The notes: generated from the sequence alone by a model not told the origin. Positions 23,287 through 32,176 are shown, counted from the stretch's first letter. The stretch: DNA of 64,000 nt from an uncultured Christensenella sp. (GCA_910586065.1 CAJUGI010000001.1:186001-250000), one strand, 5' to 3'. Translations and numbers: made by a program.

Positions 23287-24411
23287 ATGAAAAAGTTTTC
23301 AGCGGTAATTTTCAGTATAATTGCGGCGCTTCTCGCGGTTTTATCGGGATGCGGTGGCGGAAATATCTCCAATCCGTATTTCTTCAGAGCAATGCATGCG
23401 GATATAACTGTTACCGCCCATGGTAAAACGGACGAAGATTTCAAAAATTTTTGCGTTGATATTAAAAATACTCTCTCTTCAATCGAAACTTCTGTTTCGG
23501 TAACGGACGAAAACTCTTATATCTCAAAATTTAACCGCGCCGCGGCTGGCGAAAGAGTTGAGCTTGACAAGTGCGCATATGATATTTTGTCGCTTGCAAA
23601 ACAGGCGTATGAAATAACGGAAGGCTATTACAACCCCGCGGTTTATTATAGCGTACAGGCGTTCACCAAGGAAAAAAACAAACCGTTCACACTTCCCTCA
23701 ACCGAAGTTACCGAAAAGTACAAACAGCTTGCCGACTCTTTCCGCGAATTTGCGCTTGAAGAGGAAAACGGCGCGTATTACGGGGTTAAACCGGATTTCA
23801 CCGTTGAAATAAACGGCGAAGTATATTCAATGAAGTTGGATTTGGGCGGTATTGCAAAGGGCTATGCCGCAAAAGAGGTTGAGCGGTTGTTTCAAAAATA
23901 CGGCTATGATACGGGTTACGTAAATCTGGGCAACAGCAGTATAATTTGTAAAAGCACTAAATCGGGCGGCGCTTACACTTTGGGTATGACCGACCCGCGC
24001 TCGCAGACGGGCGCCAGTTACCTGACGGCGAAAATTCAGAACGCTAACCTTTCCACCAGCGGCGACTACCGCAATTACTTTATTCACGACGGCGTAAGAT
24101 ACTGTCACATAATCGACCCGGCAACCGCCCGCCCCGTACAAACCGGGGTGACTACGGCAACTATTATAGGAGGCGACCCCGCCTTAAACGACGCTTACTC
24201 CACGGCAATTATGGCGATGGGAACGCAAAAAGCAGTCGGGTTTATAAATGCAAATCTCTCCGGCTGTAAAGTCGTATTCATCTGCGCGGAGGGAGTAATA
24301 ACTAATATGCGGGCGGAAGAGTATACTTTAAATCCGGCCGGCGGCTACAGTGTAATCAACACGCTTTCGGCAGACGGCAAAATAATTTTGGGGGATAGCA
24401 ATGTCTCTTAA
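23287..24411 (+). CDS. apbE: FAD:protein FMN transferase (ApbE), lipoprotein
   Basis: ApbE attaches FMN covalently to a Ser/Thr of exported flavoproteins such as RnfG and RnfD. The 374-residue protein has a lipoprotein signal ending LSGC (C22), LDLGGIAKGYA (about 183-193), TSGDYRNYF (about 256) and HIIDPATARP (about 274), with the metal-binding D in DAYSTA near 300. I place the start at ATG 23287; the longer frame upstream includes the promoter and has no signal peptide. It overlaps the NusG-II gene by 11 bases. The Rnf targets are encoded 4-7 kb away on the other strand. Confidence 0.95.
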   Translation: MKKFSAVIFSIIAALLAVLSGCGGGNISNPYFFRAMHADITVTAHGKTDEDFKNFCVDIKNTLSSIETSVSVTDENSYISKFNRAAAGERVELDKCAYDILSLAKQAYEITEGYYNPAVYYSVQAFTKEKNKPFTLPSTEVTEKYKQLADSFREFALEEENGAYYGVKPDFTVEINGEVYSMKLDLGGIAKGYAAKEVERLFQKYGYDTGYVNLGNSSIICKSTKSGGAYTLGMTDPRSQTGASYLTAKIQNANLSTSGDYRNYFIHDGVRYCHIIDPATARPVQTGVTTATIIGGDPALNDAYSTAIMAMGTQKAVGFINANLSGCKVVFICAEGVITNMRAEEYTLNPAGGYSVINTLSADGKIILGDSNVS

Positions 24412-24865
24412 AAAGGTGTCTCAGGTAAAAGCCGACAAGGGCTTCAAAATCTGGGATTTAATCGTTTACGGCGCAATCGTTATTATAATAGCCGTAATAT
24501 TCATAGCGGTTTTCGTAACGAAAGACGCCGGACCTTTAAAGGGAATACGAATCTATTCCGCCGAAAATCTTGTGTTCGAATACGACTTTACAAGCGGCGA
24601 ATACAAAAACCTTTCTCCCGAAACCGTAACGGCGGAAAGCGGCGAAAATAAGCTGGTAATCAAAATAATTTCAAACGGCGGTTACAACGTTGCCTGCATA
24701 GATACAAAGGAAAGAACGGTTAAAGTGATTGAAGCCGACTGCGGAAAACGCGACTGCGTTTATACGGCGGCAATAACCGATAGCGGCGGAATGATTTATT
24801 GTTCTCCGCACCGGTTAAGAATACTGCCTTTCGACTTTGAAACGGACGATAATATAATAATTTAA
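24401..24865 (+). CDS. NusG domain II-containing membrane-anchored protein
   Basis: 154 residues: one N-terminal transmembrane helix (about 21-43) and an outer beta-rich domain with C128 and a CSPHRL motif near the end, matching the PF07009 'NusG_II' family, which is unrelated in role to transcription factor NusG. Such proteins occur beside Gx-transporter and ApbE genes in Rnf and flavin-based extracellular electron transfer loci (the eetA type, from memory). The start ATG has GGGGGAT upstream and overlaps apbE, which indicates co-translation. Role inferred as part of extracytoplasmic flavin redox chemistry. Confidence 0.82.
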   Translation: MSLKKVSQVKADKGFKIWDLIVYGAIVIIIAVIFIAVFVTKDAGPLKGIRIYSAENLVFEYDFTSGEYKNLSPETVTAESGENKLVIKIISNGGYNVACIDTKERTVKVIEADCGKRDCVYTAAITDSGGMIYCSPHRLRILPFDFETDDNIII

Positions 24866-24866
24866 T

Positions 24867-24904
24867 AAAACACCCCGCGTAGCAACTATCTGCGGGGTGT
24901 TTTA
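24867..24904. terminator. Bidirectional intrinsic terminator
   Basis: AAAACACCCCGC / GCGGGGTGTTTT around a 14-base loop, between the convergent NusG-II and DUF3021 genes. Confidence 0.9.
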
Positions 24905-24911
24905 TTACCTT

Positions 24912-25391
24912 TTAGTTCTGATTGTCGCCGTTACGCTGTATTTCTTGCAATTGTTTGTTCATTTTCTTTAGCTTCGCCTTTATCGAAAAGTATATGGCGC
25001 ACCACATTACAACGTATCCTCCCGCAAAGCCGCCAACGTAACCGAGCGCGCCGTATATATGGTGCGGCATCCAGTTCATAATATAACCTAATCCGAAAAA
25101 CGGAACGGCAATTACGGCAAAGTTAATTAACGTTTGCTTTAGCAAGTTCCATTTTTCAATTTCCCAGATAACGGAAGCTCCGCTGCACACGGCTCCTACA
25201 ATCATAGAACATATCATTTGCACTATTACTGCAGTTGTTTCATTTCCTCCGCACCAGTCAACAAGCTCGTGAGGCGCAGGGTAATATTCTCCTTGTCCGG
25301 TACAAAGAGAAAAAATAACCGTAATAATTAAACTTATCGTCACGCCTATGGGTGCGCCGAAAAAACTGCGGAATAATATTTTCTTTTTCAT
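24912..25391 (-). CDS. DUF3021-family membrane protein
   Basis: 159 residues with four hydrophobic segments (about 10-30, 55-75, 86-107, 112-135) and a charged C-terminal tail. The SFFGAPIGVTISLIITVI start and its pairing directly after a LytTR gene (10 bases) are the hallmark of the LytTR/DUF3021 pair widespread in Firmicutes, in which the membrane protein probably controls the regulator. The signal sensed is unknown. AAAAA-rich leader; ATG start. Confidence 0.88.
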   Translation of the reverse strand: MKKKILFRSFFGAPIGVTISLIITVIFSLCTGQGEYYPAPHELVDWCGGNETTAVIVQMICSMIVGAVCSGASVIWEIEKWNLLKQTLINFAVIAVPFFGLGYIMNWMPHHIYGALGYVGGFAGGYVVMWCAIYFSIKAKLKKMNKQLQEIQRNGDNQN

Positions 25392-25401
25392 ATTTTTTAC
25401 C

Positions 25402-25842
25402 TCATATACCCAAAAATTTTTTAATTTTCGCTACGTAACGCCTCGAAACAAAACTTACGTCTCCGTTTACAAGCGAAACGCAAATAGTGCCCGCCATGCT
25501 CAAATCGAATTTCTTTGCTTTTTTTATATTGATTATTTCTGAATTCGAAATGCGCACAAATTCTTTTCCGATTAATTTCTCTTCAGCTTCGTACAGTCTT
25601 AAGCGCAAAACAAATTCCCTTTTTGCGGTAACCGCAAAAATTTTCCCCGCTGCCGCATATATTCGCACAATATCCGCGGGTTCAAGCAATAACACCTCGT
25701 CGCCGTCAAATCCCGCAATTTTTTGCGGTGTTTCTTCAGATAACTTTTGCATTAAAGCGGAAACTTCGTCCGTCATCTTTCGGGCAACAATAATTATCTT
25801 TGTTTCCGAACATTCTTCGTCAAGCCTTAATTCTATCTTCAC
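25402..25842 (-). CDS. LytTR-family DNA-binding regulator
   Basis: 146 residues; the C-terminal half (about 45-143) is a LytTR domain, with IVRIYAAAGKIFAVTAKREFVLR, FVRISNSEIINIKKAKKF and the SRRYVAKIKKFLG ending. No receiver domain is present, so control presumably comes through the partner DUF3021 protein. The start is GTG at 25842 with AAGGAG 9 bases upstream. A good promoter lies at 25877-25905. Targets may include its own operon or the adjacent rnf genes; the sequence does not tell. Confidence 0.92.
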   Translation of the reverse strand: MKIELRLDEECSETKIIIVARKMTDEVSALMQKLSEETPQKIAGFDGDEVLLLEPADIVRIYAAAGKIFAVTAKREFVLRLRLYEAEEKLIGKEFVRISNSEIINIKKAKKFDLSMAGTICVSLVNGDVSFVSRRYVAKIKKFLGI

Positions 25843-25876
25843 ATTAAAAATCTCCTTGCGCGCTTTTTACGGTTAA

Positions 25877-25905
25877 ATTATATTCAGTTTGCGTCAAAGT
25901 ATCAA
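25877..25905 (-). promoter_or_regulatory. Promoter of the LytTR-DUF3021 pair
   Basis: Minus strand TTGATA (25905-25900), 17 bases, TATAAT (25882-25877), about 35 bases before the GTG start. Confidence 0.75.
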
Positions 25906-25992
25906 CAAGTTTTACGCGGTCGGTCTATTTTACGGTATAATCGGTATTATACAAAAAACAAACGGTATTGTTTTCCGGTTTTATTTAAATAA

Positions 25993-26046
25993 AAAAGAGA
26001 CGCGGTATATCTCCGCGTCTCTTTTAAAACCGCAACGTTGCGGTTT
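25993..26046. terminator. Double hairpin at the end of the rnf operon
   Basis: A perfect 20-base palindrome AAACCGCAACGTTGCGGTTT (26027-26046) lies 22 bases after the rnfB stop. It is followed on the minus strand by TTTT and a second stem AGAGACGCGG/CCGCGTCTCT (about 25995-26022) with T and A runs on both sides. Confidence 0.75.
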
Positions 26047-26067
26047 GTTGATGCTAAATGAAAAAAT

Positions 26068-26952
26068 CTACGCCGTTTTTTCTGCCGGTTGCGCAGGCTT
26101 GATTTTTATTTCTTCAACCTTTCCGTCCGAAATTTTACGGCTTAAAATAATCTTTTTGGGGCATTTTTGAACGCACGTCATACACCCCGTGCACTTTTCA
26201 TAATCGATACTAGGCAAGTTATCTACCATAGAAATCGCGCCGTTCGGGCAGTTCTTCGCACAAATTCCGCAACCAATGCAACCGGTCTTGCACGCGGTCA
26301 TAACTTCCTTGCCCTTTAAAAGGGAGGAGCAGCCGACTACAACCGGCGCCGAAAGGGGAATTCTCGAAATCAGCTTTTTGGGGCACGCTTTAATGCACGC
26401 TCCGCAAGATACGCACTTGTCGGGGTCGATTTTTGCAACGCCGTTTACGATTTCAATAGCGCCCTCGCTGCACGCCGCCGCACAGTCGCCGCACCCAAGG
26501 CATGCAAACTTGCACAATTTATTCCCGCCCAAAAGCGAATTGCATCCCGCGCACGTCGGGTTACCCAGGTATTTAAACTTAACCGCGCAGTTTTCCGCAG
26601 TTCCGTTGCAATGCACCGTCGCAACCGTGGGTTCTTCGTCTTTAAGGTCTATTCCCAAAAGCTTTGCAATTTCAGCCTTTTTTTCGGGCGAAGTAACGTG
26701 GCAGTCCGCAAGATTACCGCTTCCGTCGGCAAGCTTTGCTGCGAATCCGCCGCAACCCGAACAGCCGCAACCTCCGCAGTTCGCACCCGCAAGATTTTCT
26801 AAAATCTTCGTGACTTTTTCATCCACGTTAACTTTAAACACTTTGCCTACGAAAAGTATAAGCGCGCCGATAAGTATTGCCGAGCCTGCAAAAACGCCGG
26901 CTACTATTCCCAAAGTTATCCAGGTCTGCGAGGTTATTTCCAAAATATTCAT
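26068..26952 (-). CDS. rnfB: Rnf complex subunit B (polyferredoxin)
   Basis: RnfB accepts electrons from reduced ferredoxin and passes them into the membrane complex. The 294-residue protein has an N-terminal helix (10-35), the [4Fe-4S] site C59, C62, C67, C84, and four ferredoxin clusters (C151/154/157/161, C180/183/186/190, C225/228/231/235, C254/257/260/264). The extra clusters are typical of clostridial RnfB. It is last in the order C-D-G-E-A-B. Confidence 0.96.
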   Translation of the reverse strand: MNILEITSQTWITLGIVAGVFAGSAILIGALILFVGKVFKVNVDEKVTKILENLAGANCGGCGCSGCGGFAAKLADGSGNLADCHVTSPEKKAEIAKLLGIDLKDEEPTVATVHCNGTAENCAVKFKYLGNPTCAGCNSLLGGNKLCKFACLGCGDCAAACSEGAIEIVNGVAKIDPDKCVSCGACIKACPKKLISRIPLSAPVVVGCSSLLKGKEVMTACKTGCIGCGICAKNCPNGAISMVDNLPSIDYEKCTGCMTCVQKCPKKIILSRKISDGKVEEIKIKPAQPAEKTA

Positions 26953-26968
26953 AAAGTTTTAAACCTCC

Positions 26969-27562
26969 TCAAATCGTAAATACCATAAAAGCCATGCAGA
27001 TAAAGCAAGCCGTAACCATAGCGGTGGGGAAGCCCGTCAAAGCTTTAGGCGTTTTATAATAATTGAGTTTTTCTCTCAGCCCGCTCATAATAATCATTAC
27101 AAGCGTAAAGCCTATGCCTGCGAAAAACGCATACAGAACCGCCCAACCCACGTTCATAGCGGCAGTGCCTATTATTGCGGACATATCGCCGATAACAAGC
27201 TCTGTTACGCCCAGAACGGCGCAGTTCGTGGTAATAAGCGGCAAATATACGCCCATTGCGTTGTAGAGCGGGGGAGAAATCTTTTTTATAATCATTTCAA
27301 GCATCTGCACAAGCGAGGCTATAATGAATATAAAGAAAATAATTTCCAAAAAGTCAAACCCGAGCGGCACCATAACGTAGGTGTATATGGGGTAAGTAAC
27401 AAGCGTTGCAAGCGCCATAACCACGGTAACGGCAACCCCCATTCCGAGAGCCGACGAGGTCTTTTTCGAAACGCCCAAAAACGGGCAAATGCCGTAAGTT
27501 TTGTTGGTAATAAAGTTATTTGTTAAAACCGCCGCTAAAACTATCGCAATAAAAGTACTCAT
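26969..27562 (-). CDS. rnfA: Rnf complex subunit A
   Basis: 197 residues, six membrane helices, with LTNNFITNKTYGICPFLGVS near the N-terminus and VLPLITTNCAVLGV-type half-channel motif (here YLPLITTNCAVLG) in the middle. RnfA and RnfE form an inverted pair around a membrane [2Fe-2S] centre, with one cysteine from each repeat (C26-type in GICPFLG and C113-type in TNCAVLG). Start ATG directly follows the rnfE stop. Confidence 0.96.
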   Translation of the reverse strand: MSTFIAIVLAAVLTNNFITNKTYGICPFLGVSKKTSSALGMGVAVTVVMALATLVTYPIYTYVMVPLGFDFLEIIFFIFIIASLVQMLEMIIKKISPPLYNAMGVYLPLITTNCAVLGVTELVIGDMSAIIGTAAMNVGWAVLYAFFAGIGFTLVMIIMSGLREKLNYYKTPKALTGFPTAMVTACFICMAFMVFTI

Positions 27563-28210
27563 TTACGCGCCCTCCTTTAAAAGGTTTTCCCGCGCAATTC
27601 TGTTCGCCTTAACGCGCTTCGATTTTTCAAAGCAGTCTAAAACGTAAGTAAACACGGCAATCGCCAGTCCGTATACCAGAAAGGCCCCTGCCGGAGTTGC
27701 GAGCATAGCTATTTTAAAGTTCATAATTTTCAGCCCGAATAACGAGCCGCTGCCAAAGAATTCGCAGATAATTCCCATTAACGTAAGTGCGCACGTAAAT
27801 CCCAAACCGTTTGCAATTCCGTCAACCGCCGATTCCAAAACGGTGTGTTTGTTTGCAAACGCTTCAGCTCTGCCTAAAATTATGCAGTTAACGACTATCA
27901 GGGCAAGGAACCCGCCAAGACTGTCGTAAAGGGAGGGCAAAAACTTTTCCAGAACCATTCTCACAAAGGTTACCAGCGTTGCAATAACCACTATGTAGCA
28001 CGGTATGCGCACTGCGTTTGGAATAACCTTTCTCAAAGCCGAAATTATTATGTTGCTCAAAGTCAGTACAACCAAAACGGTTAAGCCCATTCCCGCCGCC
28101 GAAGTTGCCGATTTAATCAAAGCAAGGGTGGGGCAGGTGCCCAAAACCAGCATAAGTGTCGGGTTCTGGAAAATAAGTCCGTCAAGCGTAATTCTCTTAT
28201 ACTTATTCAT
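27563..28210 (-). CDS. rnfE: Rnf complex subunit E
   Basis: 215 residues, six membrane helices. The cysteines in LVLGTCPTLAL and VVNCIILGRAEAFA supply the partner ligands of the membrane Fe-S centre shared with RnfA. The C-terminal cytoplasmic tail is basic. The stop abuts rnfA and the start overlaps rnfG by one base, so the five membrane subunits are translationally coupled. Confidence 0.96.
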   Translation of the reverse strand: MNKYKRITLDGLIFQNPTLMLVLGTCPTLALIKSATSAAGMGLTVLVVLTLSNIIISALRKVIPNAVRIPCYIVVIATLVTFVRMVLEKFLPSLYDSLGGFLALIVVNCIILGRAEAFANKHTVLESAVDGIANGLGFTCALTLMGIICEFFGSGSLFGLKIMNFKIAMLATPAGAFLVYGLAIAVFTYVLDCFEKSKRVKANRIARENLLKEGA

Positions 28211-28866
28211 CAGCCGTTACCTCCCAACAAATTTCCCACGTAGCTCAAAGCTCCGTTAACGGAATTGCATACCGCGGTGGACGACATCGTCGCGCCCGCC
28301 ACAATATATTCGTCGTTATCCTTATCGGGTACGTATTGAATTCCGGATTCATAGCCGTCCGCAATATCCTGTAAAATAGACGAACCGTTTATATCCGACA
28401 TAAGCGTCTGAGAGGCGCTCTGTGATATTACAACCTTATATATGCCTGAAATAACGCCGTTTTCAACGGTAATCGCAGCCCAGCAGGTCACGTTGCCGCC
28501 TGCATATCCGCGTTTGCCGGTGGAGGACACGAGGTAATTCAAAACCTCTTTGCCGCCGTCGGTGAAAACCACTTTATAAGCCTGTTTTACGTCCGAGTTT
28601 CCTATCGTTACGGGCTTTTCCAAAAGCCCTTTGGGGCTTGAAACCGAGCTGTCTATCACCGCGTCGTTACCGTTTTCGTCAAGTCCGTAAACGGTTACTT
28701 CCTTGCCGCCGTAAATGCTTGCAACCGCGCGGTTAAGCCTTTCGCCTTCGGTCACTTCCATAAATCCGAAGCAAACCGTCAAAAACGCTCCGCTGGCCAA
28801 AAGCACGCATAAAAGGGCGGTTATGCACTTAAAAACGTTGCTCTTAAAAAACTCTTTAACAGTCAT
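28210..28866 (-). CDS. rnfG: Rnf complex subunit G (covalent FMN protein)
   Basis: 218 residues: an N-terminal helix (about 12-35) and an outer FMN-binding domain. The flavinylation motif is GATMSS at 191-196, with S195 in the position where most RnfG proteins have threonine; ApbE accepts serine or threonine by family knowledge. The presence of apbE in the window supports modification. It carries electrons on the outer face of the membrane between RnfD and RnfA/E. Confidence 0.95.
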   Translation of the reverse strand: MTVKEFFKSNVFKCITALLCVLLASGAFLTVCFGFMEVTEGERLNRAVASIYGGKEVTVYGLDENGNDAVIDSSVSSPKGLLEKPVTIGNSDVKQAYKVVFTDGGKEVLNYLVSSTGKRGYAGGNVTCWAAITVENGVISGIYKVVISQSASQTLMSDINGSSILQDIADGYESGIQYVPDKDNDEYIVAGATMSSTAVCNSVNGALSYVGNLLGGNG

Positions 28867-29946
28867 TTATTTGCCCTCCTTCACGCGTTTTTCGCGCTTA
28901 TATCCAAAGGGCTTGCGCCTTATATATCTGTCGATTAACGGCACTATAAGGTTCATAAGCATAATCACGAACGACGCAACTTCTTTCTGCGTGAAGTGCC
29001 TTAAAAGCGCCACCAAAATTGCGCCCGCCACGTAATAAACTACCTGCCCCCAAACGCCTTTTGGCGAAGTCACGTAATCAGGGAACATAAACACCGCCGC
29101 AAACAGCACCCCGCCCGAAAGGATATGCGGCAGGAACAGCGAAATATCGAATATGTATCCGTTTGCGTAATATCCCGTCAGCTTATCCGCATCGCCGGCA
29201 AATCCGCTCATAAGCGTTGCGGTTATGCCGAACACCGCAATAAAGAGGAGGGGCTGCCACCATTTGATAACCTTCCTCACCGAAAGATATATGTACCCCG
29301 ATATAATTGCAAGTCCGCACGTTTCGCCGATACAGCCCGCCACGCCCGAACCCAGCAACAGGTCTACGGGGTTAATCGCGTTTCCTTCGCCAACGGCGAG
29401 AAAGCCCGAAAAATTCGTCGCGCCCGTGGTAATCACTGTTGAATCGGACATAATCGGTCCGAAGTTCGCCGCAACGTAAACATTCATTGAAACGGTAAAG
29501 CTTAAAAGCATAAACACACGCGCCGCCGCCGCAGGGTTAACCAGGTTTTTGCCCGTGCCGCCGAACAGCATTTTAACGATTGCTATTGCAAACACGCTGC
29601 CTATTATTACCTCGTACCAGTTCACGCGCGAAGGAATTATGAGCGCCAGAATAAGCCCCGTAACAACCGACGTAAAATCAAACTGTTTCCACCAGTTGAC
29701 GCACACATATCTTGCGTTTTTGCACTTTTCGGCAAAGCCTTTTTTCCAAATAAAGTAATATACGAATTCCGTTGCCACGCACGCTAAAACGGCGGTGAGC
29801 TCCACAACCAGCGCCTGCCAGCCGAAGAACACTATGCCAGCAACCGCGCATGGGAAAAGCGAAATAATAACGTCTATCATTATTCCTTTTGTTGTACGGC
29901 GCGATTTTACGTGGGGAGGAGTGGAGATTACTACGGTATTATCCAT
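28867..29946 (-). CDS. rnfD: Rnf complex subunit D (membrane FMN protein)
   Basis: 360 residues from ATG 29946 (MDNTVVIS), chosen because AAGGAG lies 7 bases before it; the longer frame starts inside rnfC. Around ten membrane helices. TTGATN at 173-178 holds T177, the expected covalent FMN site. RnfD carries electrons across the membrane and helps couple them to Na+ or H+ pumping. The start overlaps the rnfC end by 8 bases. Confidence 0.95.
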   Translation of the reverse strand: MDNTVVISTPPHVKSRRTTKGIMIDVIISLFPCAVAGIVFFGWQALVVELTAVLACVATEFVYYFIWKKGFAEKCKNARYVCVNWWKQFDFTSVVTGLILALIIPSRVNWYEVIIGSVFAIAIVKMLFGGTGKNLVNPAAAARVFMLLSFTVSMNVYVAANFGPIMSDSTVITTGATNFSGFLAVGEGNAINPVDLLLGSGVAGCIGETCGLAIISGYIYLSVRKVIKWWQPLLFIAVFGITATLMSGFAGDADKLTGYYANGYIFDISLFLPHILSGGVLFAAVFMFPDYVTSPKGVWGQVVYYVAGAILVALLRHFTQKEVASFVIMLMNLIVPLIDRYIRRKPFGYKREKRVKEGK

Positions 29947-31351
29947 TGCCATTCTCCTTGTTTTCATTATTTGTTTTGTCTTTCGGCATAAGCGGAACAA
30001 AAGGAGCGCTTCTGCCCTTTTGGTCGGCAGGACGCGGCGAAGGTGGCGCCGAAGTCATTTTACTCCGCATATATCCCTTGGTTTTACGTATTGCCTGTAT
30101 AAGCGGTCGTTTAGCGGGACAAATATATTCGCACGCGCCGCATTCTATGCACGAAAGCACGTTGCCGTATTTCGCCGCCGCGTCAAAGTCGCCCGCAGCC
30201 GAATAAAACGCCGTGTTCATAGGCATTAAATGCATGGGGCAAACGTCCGCGCACTTTCCGCAGTTAAGACAGGGCGTCGGCTCTTCCGCAGCCGCTTCCG
30301 ATTTATCCAAAAGCAGTATGCCGGAAGTCGTTTTATGCGTGTAAACGTCGTATGTTGCAAGCGCCGCGCCCGTCATCGGTCCGCCCTGAATTACTTTTTT
30401 GGGCGCAACCTTTTCCCCGCCGCAGAATTCCACTATGTACTTAACCGGAGTTCCCACGCGGACGCGCAGGTTCCCGGGGTTTTTAACGGCTTTGCCGGAA
30501 ACGGTTAAAACCCTTTCGTAAAGCGGCTTGCCCAGCTCAACCGCCTCGCACACCGCAAAAGCGGTTGCAACGTTCTGCACGACTACTCCGCAGTCCGCCG
30601 GTAGCTTGCCCATTCCCACGCGCCTGCCCGTGGTTACGTAAATCAGCTGCTTTTCGCCGCCCATCGGGTATTGCTTTTTCAAAATTACGGGCTTGATGTC
30701 GTCGAATTTTTCAAACGCCTTAATGCACTCGGGCTTGTTAGCCTCTATGCCTATAATTATGTTTTTTACGCCCAAAGCCCTCGCAACGTATCTTGCCCCG
30801 CGCGCGATTTCGTCGGTATGCTCAAGCATAAGCCTGTGGTCGCAGGTTAAATACGGTTCGCATTCCGCGCCGTTTAAAATAAGCGTGTCAACGGGGGTGC
30901 GCGGCGCAACCTTAACCGCCGCAGGAAATCCCGCGCCGCCAAGTCCTACGATTCCGCACTCCTTAATGCGCGCCTTAATGCATTCGCCGTCCGCGTCGCG
31001 GGGGAGGGGGGCAAAATAAGATTTTTCACCGCTCTCGCCGCGCTTTATGTAAATGAACTTTTCAAGTGTTCCGCCGGCGCCCGTTTCTTCCTTAATTTCC
31101 GTAACCGTGCCCGCAACGCTTGCAAACACGTCGGATGAAATGGGTCCGTCGGCTTTTGCGATAAGTTCGCCTTCCTTTACCTGTTGTCCGGCTTCTACTA
31201 CGGGAGCCGCGGGCTTGCCCAGCGACTGCGACGTAGAAATTGCAACCGTTTCCGGAGGCGGCAACGTTTCAATCGGTGCGTTCTCCGAAAGCGCTTTTGC
31301 GCCTTTGGGATGAACGCCTCCGAAGTACAGTCTTCCTTTAACAGCTTTCAT
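29939..31351 (-). CDS. rnfC: Rnf complex subunit C (NADH/flavin and Fe-S)
   Basis: 470 residues. The N-terminal FGGVHPKGAKALSENAPI and the GLGGAGFPAAVK loop are typical; two [4Fe-4S] sites are at C361/364/367/371 and C401/404/407/411. RnfC exchanges electrons with NAD+ on the cytoplasmic side. The C-terminal tail is Pro/Lys/Asn-rich and shorter than in enterobacteria. AAGGAG precedes the ATG. Between it and the upstream Gx gene lie 120 bases holding the structured element at 31378-31468. Confidence 0.96.
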   Translation of the reverse strand: MKAVKGRLYFGGVHPKGAKALSENAPIETLPPPETVAISTSQSLGKPAAPVVEAGQQVKEGELIAKADGPISSDVFASVAGTVTEIKEETGAGGTLEKFIYIKRGESGEKSYFAPLPRDADGECIKARIKECGIVGLGGAGFPAAVKVAPRTPVDTLILNGAECEPYLTCDHRLMLEHTDEIARGARYVARALGVKNIIIGIEANKPECIKAFEKFDDIKPVILKKQYPMGGEKQLIYVTTGRRVGMGKLPADCGVVVQNVATAFAVCEAVELGKPLYERVLTVSGKAVKNPGNLRVRVGTPVKYIVEFCGGEKVAPKKVIQGGPMTGAALATYDVYTHKTTSGILLLDKSEAAAEEPTPCLNCGKCADVCPMHLMPMNTAFYSAAGDFDAAAKYGNVLSCIECGACEYICPAKRPLIQAIRKTKGYMRSKMTSAPPSPRPADQKGRSAPFVPLMPKDKTNNENKENGNG

Positions 31352-31377
31352 TCTTCTCCTTGTAAAATGTGTTTCCG

Positions 31378-31468
31378 TGTCGCAATACGGCGTAAAACTC
31401 CGTGCGCGCTAGACTGCGTACTTTCAGTATGCTCTCTCACCGGTGCTCGTCTTGTCCTTGCTTGCGTC
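31378..31468 (-). repeat. Structured intergenic element, copy B (upstream of rnfC)
   Basis: Diverged copy of the element at 822-904. Shared blocks are TGTCGCAATACGG, AAAACT and a far end rich in GCT-CGT-GTCC. A hairpin GCGTACT-TTC-AGTATGC (one mismatch, 31416-31432) occupies the place of the hairpin in copy A although its sequence differs. Confidence 0.45.
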
Positions 31469-31471
31469 AAC

Positions 31472-32026
31472 TCATTTTAATTTATTTGTGTTACTTGATT
31501 TATTTAATAAATTTTCAAAAATATTCTGCGGCACCGCTTTGAATATAAGCAAAGTCAACGCGCCTACAGCCGCGCCGGAAAGCACTCCCAAAAGCGCCAG
31601 ATACGGCAGATTTGCAAACATTAAAAAAGACCCCGTTATAAATACGAATACAAGATTCTGGGTTACGTTGTGCGTTACCGCCGCCGCAACCGACACCGCC
31701 AATACGGATATTTTGGGGTATACAAAGTATATGAGCACTGAAGAAATCGCCATCGAAACCGCGCCGCCCGTAAAACTGTATAGCATAGACGAGAGATTAC
31801 CTGCGTAAACCGCGCCCAAAAGAGATTTTACGGCAACCACGGCAAACGCTTCCGCGGGGGAATATATTATCAGCGCGGCAAACGAAAACACGTTGGCAAT
31901 TCCGGCTTTTGCTCCGGGAATAAAAAGCGGCGGCAAAAGGCTTTCTATTATAAAAGCCGCAAGGCTCAGTCCTGTCAATATTCCAAGAACAGCTATCTTT
32001 TTTGCCGCGTGTTTCGCCGTACTCAT
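31472..32026 (-). CDS. Gx transporter-family membrane protein (PF07456 type)
   Basis: 184 residues from ATG 32026 (MSTAKHAAKKIAVLG); an ATG 18 bases upstream overlaps the -10 box and is less likely. Five to six hydrophobic helices. The family is historically called heptaprenyl diphosphate synthase component I but resembles small ECF-type S components, and it recurs with NusG-II, ApbE and Rnf genes (eetB-like, from memory). Here it heads the rnf operon. A role in flavin or quinone-related cofactor supply is inference. Confidence 0.82.
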   Translation of the reverse strand: MSTAKHAAKKIAVLGILTGLSLAAFIIESLLPPLFIPGAKAGIANVFSFAALIIYSPAEAFAVVAVKSLLGAVYAGNLSSMLYSFTGGAVSMAISSVLIYFVYPKISVLAVSVAAAVTHNVTQNLVFVFITGSFLMFANLPYLALLGVLSGAAVGALTLLIFKAVPQNIFENLLNKSSNTNKLK

Positions 32027-32032
32027 AACATT

Positions 32033-32061
32033 ATTGTACAACATTTTCTGTAAATAGTAAA
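32033..32061 (-). promoter_or_regulatory. Promoter of the Gx-rnf operon, leaderless type
   Basis: Minus strand TTTACT (32061-32056), 17 bases, TACAAT (32038-32033). The ATG at 32026 is the 7th base after the -10; no ribosome binding site. Confidence 0.65.
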
Positions 32062-32145
32062 TAGAAAAACAGAAAGAATATTACAGAGTTTTTTATTTTA
32101 TCTCACATTTTCGCTAAAAAATGTTATTAAGTAAAAAAATAACGA

Positions 32146-32176
32146 AATCTCCCGCCTTAAATAAGAGCGGGAGATT
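32146..32176 (-). terminator. Intrinsic terminator after the YitT gene
   Basis: Stem AATCTCCCGC/GCGGGAGATT with an 11-base loop, followed on the minus strand by TTCGTTATTTTTTT. It separates yitT from the Gx-rnf promoter. Confidence 0.75.

Noticed and set aside
24401..24865. Transcription factor NusG
   Set aside because: Only the domain II fold is shared; the protein has a membrane anchor and lacks the NusG N-terminal domain.
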